The notes beneath the pieces are model-generated. The model did no database searches. It was not told the origin of the DNA and saw nothing but the letters and a program-made list of their open reading frames with translations. Position numbers and translations under genes: made by a program. 10,243 nt of DNA, taken from positions 1 through 10,243 of the forward strand of contig WFOZ01000896.1 of NCBI GenBank assembly GCA_015487825.1, given 5' to 3'. Positions within the stretch are counted from its first letter, which is position 1; each line of letters begins with the position of its first letter. This DNA comes from Planctomycetaceae bacterium. Its GTDB lineage: Bacteria; Planctomycetota; Planctomycetia; Planctomycetales; Planctomycetaceae. Shown here in pieces: positions 6,603-10,243 of the stretch.

Positions 6603-7259
6603 TCAGGCCACATGCTGTTGAATCTGGCCCGGTTGTTTACGAATGAAGATCTGATTATTGTCGAAGTGCATCAGTTTCAAATTGGCGTGTTCGTTATCCA
6701 GGAAAGCATCTATTGGTGGCGAGGCCAAAATTTGCCGCCCCGGGAAATAATCATCAAACCCAAGAATTCCCCCTTCAACCAGTCGGGGCCAGGCCCATTC
6801 GATTGCCTGTTGTGTCGGGTCGTGATGATCGAGATCGATATAAATAAAAGCAAAATTAGTGACAGGACATTTTTCCAGGCATTCGGGGACATAGCCATCC
6901 CAAAGATCGAAAAGATCGTCACGAATTGCCCCGGAAGTAACTCCGGCTTCCTGATCGCCATTCAAACTGACCTCACGATGTTGGCGAATGGAATTCAGAA
7001 TGATCTGGCGAAAGTTCTCTTTGCCGCCACTGCTTAAATCCCCCTTGGGGTATTTTCCCTGATCCATTGCAGTCGGTTCATCCATACCAATAAAGCTGTC
7101 GAATGCATGAACTCTGCGATGCAAAACCTGGGCAACGGCTACCATTCGTTTGAACAACGCGCCCTGAAAAACACCGATTTCTGCAAACTCACCAGGCACG
7201 TTAATAAGTTCGTTCATCACGCCGCTTAAAACATTATCAGGTAAATATCCCGTTCCCAT
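6603..7259 (-). CDS. TylF/MycF-like SAM-dependent O-methyltransferase
   Basis: A 218-residue class I methyltransferase resembling the macrocin O-methyltransferase (TylF/MycF) family, which methylates sugar hydroxyls in a metal-dependent way. The SAM-binding motif is [14 protein letters not shown] (23-36). The acidic strand-2 motif is [12 protein letters not shown] (51-62), matching the family 'fDSFeGlP' pattern. The likely metal and catalytic acidic residues are in YIDLDHHD (140-147) and GILGFDDYF (164-172). Members acting on antibiotics are often somewhat longer. The start is well supported: GGGAGG (7270-7265) lies 5 nt before the ATG. It sits between a sulfotransferase (184-nt gap) and fliD (330-nt gap) on the same strand, which suggests a sugar or glycan acceptor linked to the flagellum. 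A lipid, polysaccharide or small-molecule acceptor is equally possible from sequence alone. Confidence 0.8.
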   Translation of the reverse strand: MGTGYLPDNVLSGVMNELINVPGEFAEIGVFQGALFKRMVAVAQVLHRRVHAFDSFIGMDEPTAMDQGKYPKGDLSSGGKENFRQIILNSIRQHREVSLNGDQEAGVTSGAIRDDLFDLWDGYVPECLEKCPVTNFAFIYIDLDHHDPTQQAIEWAWPRLVEGGILGFDDYFPGRQILASPPIDAFLDNEHANLKLMHFDNNQIFIRKQPGQIQQHVA

Positions 7260-7288
7260 GACAACCTCCCTGTTGAATTTGTTGATCC

Positions 7289-7316
7289 GTTATATGGATG
7301 AAATAAATTTTTTTTT
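7289..7316 (-). promoter_or_regulatory. Weak promoter candidate for the TylF-like gene
   Basis: On the minus strand TATAAC (7294-7289; 5 of 6 to the -10 consensus) lies about 29 nt before the start codon. An A9 tract (7316-7308) sits upstream, where it could act as an UP-like element. No recognisable -35 box is present. The 184-nt gap to the sulfotransferase is large enough for its own promoter, but the prediction is weak. Confidence 0.25.
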
Positions 7317-7443
7317 ATTGATTAGTAACAGAACACTTATTATCAGGATGGCTTGTTTGTTTTTCCTGGACGATGATTTTCCAAGCTGTCTTGGTAAAAC
7401 AGAGCCGATTCATCGTACCATCTTCTTTCTCTTTGACTAACAC

Positions 7444-8064
7444 TCAGGCTGCTGAAGTTTCAATAGGAGCTTCGCCTTGAAATTCGATTGAATAGCCATA
7501 CTTTTCAAAGTCGGGGGCCATCCATTTCTGCACCGCTTGTATCGCTCTGGTTGTCATGTACTCTCCGACAGTACCTCGTTGATTCCTGGTTGGATTAATA
7601 ATAGGAAACTCGGGTATATTCGAATCAACAAAAGGCAGCCTGGAAAAATCACTCAGTAAATGTTCCATACGCAAAATGCTGTCATACTGAATACCCTGAT
7701 GCCTTTGCGTTTGTGTCATGAGAAGCAGTTGTTGCAGTTCATTCATGCGGTGCAGTTGTGATTGCATTAACGATGCCCATTCTGCAAAGACTTCAAATGA
7801 ATCCGGATTCGGGCACATTTGACGAAAATAGTAGCGGTCTTCCTTCCTCATACAGGTACTGAACCAGGTAGAGACGGCTCGGGTGTACGGATTCCTGCAC
7901 GTTGTAAACAGATGCCAATCCGCGGGAATTTCACGGACATCATTATGATGAAAACCACCGTAACGGCGCCCCTGATAATGTTCTGTCAATATCTGATAAA
8001 GGGAATTGGTTCCTCCTTTGACCGTACTGACAAAAGCATATTTCAATTCTTGTGAAATAATCAT
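7444..8064 (-). CDS. Sulfotransferase family protein (PAPS-dependent, Sulfotransfer_2-like)
   Basis: A 206-residue cytoplasmic enzyme expected to move sulfate from PAPS to an acceptor, probably a sugar. The phosphosulfate-binding loop is [13 protein letters not shown] (11-23), a variant of the family K-x-G-x-T/S-S loop. The 3'-phosphate motif is [17 protein letters not shown] (52-68), matching 'RdPyeRlvSayy'. Later family features are ILRMEHL (130-136, like 'yE.l'), NPTRNQR (157-163) and DFEKYGYS (185-192). The start at 8064 has GAGG 5 nt upstream and opens directly on the first strand. An earlier in-frame TTG at 8112 lies inside palindromic repeat copy D and is unlikely. Upstream is the multidomain glycosyltransferase gene (113-nt gap). 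Downstream is the TylF-like methyltransferase. Together they could decorate one glycan. Confidence 0.82.
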   Translation of the reverse strand: MIISQELKYAFVSTVKGGTNSLYQILTEHYQGRRYGGFHHNDVREIPADWHLFTTCRNPYTRAVSTWFSTCMRKEDRYYFRQMCPNPDSFEVFAEWASLMQSQLHRMNELQQLLLMTQTQRHQGIQYDSILRMEHLLSDFSRLPFVDSNIPEFPIINPTRNQRGTVGEYMTTRAIQAVQKWMAPDFEKYGYSIEFQGEAPIETSAA

Positions 8065-8091
8065 AACACCCTCACTTCCCAGGCAGATGTG

Positions 8092-8111
8092 GGGTCTGCT
8101 ATTGCAGACCA
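8092..8111 (+). repeat. Short palindromic repeat, copy D
   Basis: GGGTCTGCTATTGCAGACCA forms a 7-bp stem (8093-8099 with 8104-8110) and a TATT loop. Against copy A it carries T for C and A for G at paired positions, so the stem is intact. It lies in the 113-bp spacer between the glycosyltransferase and sulfotransferase genes. Confidence 0.75.
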
Positions 8112-8153
8112 ACTCGAATAATTATTGGTTTACATTTTATTTCGTCCCGGAGA

Positions 8154-8169
8154 TCGTTTCCGGAAACGA
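8154..8169. repeat. 16-bp perfect palindrome after the glycosyltransferase stop
   Basis: TCGTTTCCGGAAACGA is fully self-complementary and begins 8 nt past the minus-strand stop codon at 8178. No T-tract follows, so termination is unlikely. Its ends (CGTTTCC/GGAAACG) recall the hairpin at 24-53, which may be a longer relative. Confidence 0.45.
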
Positions 8170-8177
8170 GAACGCTG

Positions 8178-10243
8178 CTACTGGCGAATAAATTTCATAA
8201 AAGTAATTTCAGTGTCCGGATAATGCAGATACGGTTTTCCTTCACAGCGGGCAAGTTGGTACCCGTTATTCTGCATCAGCTTCTGATAATCCTGCAGATC
8301 TCGATTAAAGACGGGAGGATTGCCGCCCCGTCGCCAACGCTGTCTACCAAGTATTTCTGCAATTAGAATGACATCGCTTGCCTGACACATCCGCTCAAGC
8401 ATTGATCCAATTGTTTCATCATCTATATGCAACAGTACCGTGTAAGCCAGAATGGCATCTGCCTGGATGTAATCATCGTTAAAACCGATCTGCTGAAATT
8501 CGTAGCTGGGGTGGTTTATTTTTGCCGTTGAAATTGCTTCCGGATTGATATCAACGCCCAGGTAATAATCAGTAGGAATTGCCTGGCATAATCTGCCATA
8601 TCCGCACCCAACTTCAACCATTTGTCGAACCAGATGAGGTTTCAACATTTCCCAGATAAACGGACGCACATCCCATCCTTCCGGGAACTCGCCCCATTGT
8701 TCGGTGATTGGAATAATGTTCGCAAGCCGATCCTGTTGCCAATAGTCTGTGAAGTCCTTTCCGGCTTCAGTAGCAGGAGTCGGTTCGTCTTTCTGTTTGA
8801 TAACAGGTGCAGGAGCAGTTGGAACATTTTCTGTTGTCTGTTTATTTGCAGCCTGCAACAGGGCGGAGAAACCTGACGGGAGAGCGGGTTTATCGGAAGC
8901 TGTAGCTGTTTTGTCCCCGGGCTGCTCGCAATGCCCCTGAGCCAGTTTCATCCCCCTTTGGACGTGTTTTGGCGATTGAGGTTTGCTTTGTGCAAGCGGA
9001 GCAGGCACCGGTTGCTGCCCGAGGCCTGATTCAGAACTCAATTTTTTTCGATATCGTTCCAACAGATTGTTGACGACGATTGTCCAGTCTTGACCGGTTG
9101 CAGAGCGTGGGCCACTCGAATGCAAGCCACGGCGATTGGCAAACAACGGCACACCTAATTTGATGCAGCGATTGTTTTCCCAGACTCGCAGGTAATAATC
9201 GAAATCTTCGCCAACATCCATCTGCTCATCAAACGGATTTGCCAGCGCCACATCGGTACGTACGAAATGGCCCATCTGCAACGTAAAGTAGGGATCGTTG
9301 TTAATGATATCTGCAAATCGGTCTGTTGCTCCCAGTTGCCCTGCGCGGGATTGTGCCTGATTGGAGCCATTGTCGAAACAGAAAATCTGTCCCCAGATCG
9401 CATCGTACTGTTCCAGATACGGCTCGACATTGATGAAAATATCCGGGACCAGCATGTCGTCTGCATCAAGGAAGAAGACCCATTCAATTCCCTGTGCAGC
9501 CGCCTGCTGCACGGCTGCATTTCTGGCTTTGGAGCGACCGACCCGGCCCTGTGTATCATCGATACGATACGGAATAATTTCCTGAAACGGTCCTGGTGAT
9601 TTTTCGCAGGCGGAACGAATCGAATTCGAAGCCTCTGCATAAACCGCTTCGTGCCCCGGTCCGATAGGCGAAATTATTGCACAACGTGGCTTCACTTTCG
9701 TAATGGCTGCTGAATCTGAGCCGACTGTAGGCTCGCCGCCACTTGGTTTTGGTAAAGAACCTTGTTCCGCCAGAAGGTGCAGATCGGATTTCACCTTTGA
9801 AAGAACAGGACTCCAGTCTCCCTGCGTTTGTTGGCGCAGCAATTTGCAACTGCCATACCAAAGCGTCTGTTCGCGGTCCAGCATCCAGCGCCAATCGGGG
9901 AGTTTGTTCAACAGAACCCAGCTCGGGACACCAACGCCACCTGCAAAATGCACCGTTGCGTTATCGATCGAAATCACCAGATCCAGTTCTGCCAGTTGAG
10001 CAGTAAAATCGTCAAGGTTTTTAAGAGGATCGGAATCCTCCCAATCATGAATAGTGACTCCATATTTTTCCTTGACGCTGCAAAGCAGTTCTGTCGAATT
10101 GCCGTATTGCAAATTGACAAAATGCACGTTTGGCGTTTTCAGAATTTCTTCCCATTTTTCAAGAGTAATCGATCGCCGCGACTGCAACTCCGGATTCTTG
10201 CCTCCAAACCATGAAATTCCAACTTTGAGACCTTCTCCCAAAG
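8178..10243 (-). CDS. Multidomain GT9-like / GT2 glycosyltransferase with C-terminal SAM methyltransferase (5' end outside window)
   Basis: The frame is open to the window edge, so the N-terminus is missing; numbering below counts 687 visible residues. Residues about 5-155 resemble the C-terminal half of ADP-heptose-type (GT9-like) transferases: KVGISWFGGK, the DLVISIDNATVHFAGGVGVP block (87-106), and PDWRWM...WYGSCKLLRQ. Residues about 186-400 form a GT-A (GT2) domain with the metal-binding motif FFLDADDML (256-264), RNAA (240-243) and the acceptor-side GEDFDYYLRVWE motif (344-355). A Pro/Gln/Lys-rich linker (about 401-495) leads to a class I methyltransferase: MVEVGCGYGRL (541-551), LGVDINPEA (561-569) and ILAYTVLLHIDDE (597-609). 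The protein probably builds and methylates a glycan in the cytoplasm. It is the first visible gene of the minus-strand series ending in fliD-fliS. Whether each domain is active is untested, and the missing part may contain TPR repeats or another transferase. Confidence 0.82.
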   Translation of the reverse strand, partial: LGEGLKVGISWFGGKNPELQSRRSITLEKWEEILKTPNVHFVNLQYGNSTELLCSVKEKYGVTIHDWEDSDPLKNLDDFTAQLAELDLVISIDNATVHFAGGVGVPSWVLLNKLPDWRWMLDREQTLWYGSCKLLRQQTQGDWSPVLSKVKSDLHLLAEQGSLPKPSGGEPTVGSDSAAITKVKPRCAIISPIGPGHEAVYAEASNSIRSACEKSPGPFQEIIPYRIDDTQGRVGRSKARNAAVQQAAAQGIEWVFFLDADDMLVPDIFINVEPYLEQYDAIWGQIFCFDNGSNQAQSRAGQLGATDRFADIINNDPYFTLQMGHFVRTDVALANPFDEQMDVGEDFDYYLRVWENNRCIKLGVPLFANRRGLHSSGPRSATGQDWTIVVNNLLERYRKKLSSESGLGQQPVPAPLAQSKPQSPKHVQRGMKLAQGHCEQPGDKTATASDKPALPSGFSALLQAANKQTTENVPTAPAPVIKQKDEPTPATEAGKDFTDYWQQDRLANIIPITEQWGEFPEGWDVRPFIWEMLKPHLVRQMVEVGCGYGRLCQAIPTDYYLGVDINPEAISTAKINHPSYEFQQIGFNDDYIQADAILAYTVLLHIDDETIGSMLERMCQASDVILIAEILGRQRWRRGGNPPVFNRDLQDYQKLMQNNGYQLARCEGKPYLHYPDTEITFMKFIRQ

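Noticed and set aside
7258..7440. Plus-strand frame in the spacer between the sulfotransferase and methyltransferase genes
   Set aside because: It is a low-complexity, AT-rich spacer without a ribosome binding site or recognisable protein.
8065..8112. 16-codon N-terminal extension of the sulfotransferase from a TTG
   Set aside because: The extension is encoded by the dispersed palindrome at 8092-8111, and a good Shine-Dalgarno precedes the ATG at 8064.

Overview
The window looks like a piece of a planctomycete chromosome, probably of the Planctomycetaceae/Gimesia-Rubinisphaera type. The clues are a secreted SASA-family esterase, a signal-peptide-bearing Dabb-domain protein, a TylF-like methyltransferase, a large multidomain glycosyltransferase-methyltransferase, moderate GC, generous spacers full of small palindromes, and genes that often have weak or no Shine-Dalgarno sequence. 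The assignment rests on pattern recognition, not on a search.

Left part (1-2488): positions 1-508 hold no convincing gene. They carry a 13-bp hairpin, one copy of a short palindromic repeat, a decayed AT-rich repeat-like stretch, and the terminator of the gene to the right. Next comes a minus-strand secreted carbohydrate esterase of the sialate O-acetylesterase (SASA) family (509-2065). A 423-bp divergent spacer separates it from a small exported Dabb (stress-responsive alpha/beta barrel) protein on the plus strand (2489-2890). That gene converges on fliS, and a single bidirectional terminator lies between them.

Right part (3007-10243): all genes are on the minus strand. In transcription order they are: the 3' part of a multidomain protein (GT9-like domain, GT2 domain, linker, SAM methyltransferase; truncated by the window edge), a small sulfotransferase, a TylF/MycF-like O-methyltransferase, the flagellar filament cap protein FliD (909 aa, enlarged by about five IN-motif-like repeats), and its small neighbour FliS, the flagellin chaperone. 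Glycosyl-, sulfo- and methyl-transfer genes running straight into fliD-fliS suggest a flagellin or flagellar-cap glycan decoration locus, possibly with sulfated and O-methylated sugars. This is an inference from gene order and families.

Between genes: three near-identical short palindromes (consensus GGGTCYGCTATTGCRGACCA or close to it) and a decayed fourth lie only in spacers. Two of them differ by a compensatory base-pair change, so the hairpin itself appears to be under selection or generated by a REP-like process. The 330-bp spacer before fliD is especially structured: a 19-bp perfect palindrome, an inverted pair of repeats, and a terminator-like hairpin just before a start codon that has no Shine-Dalgarno sequence.
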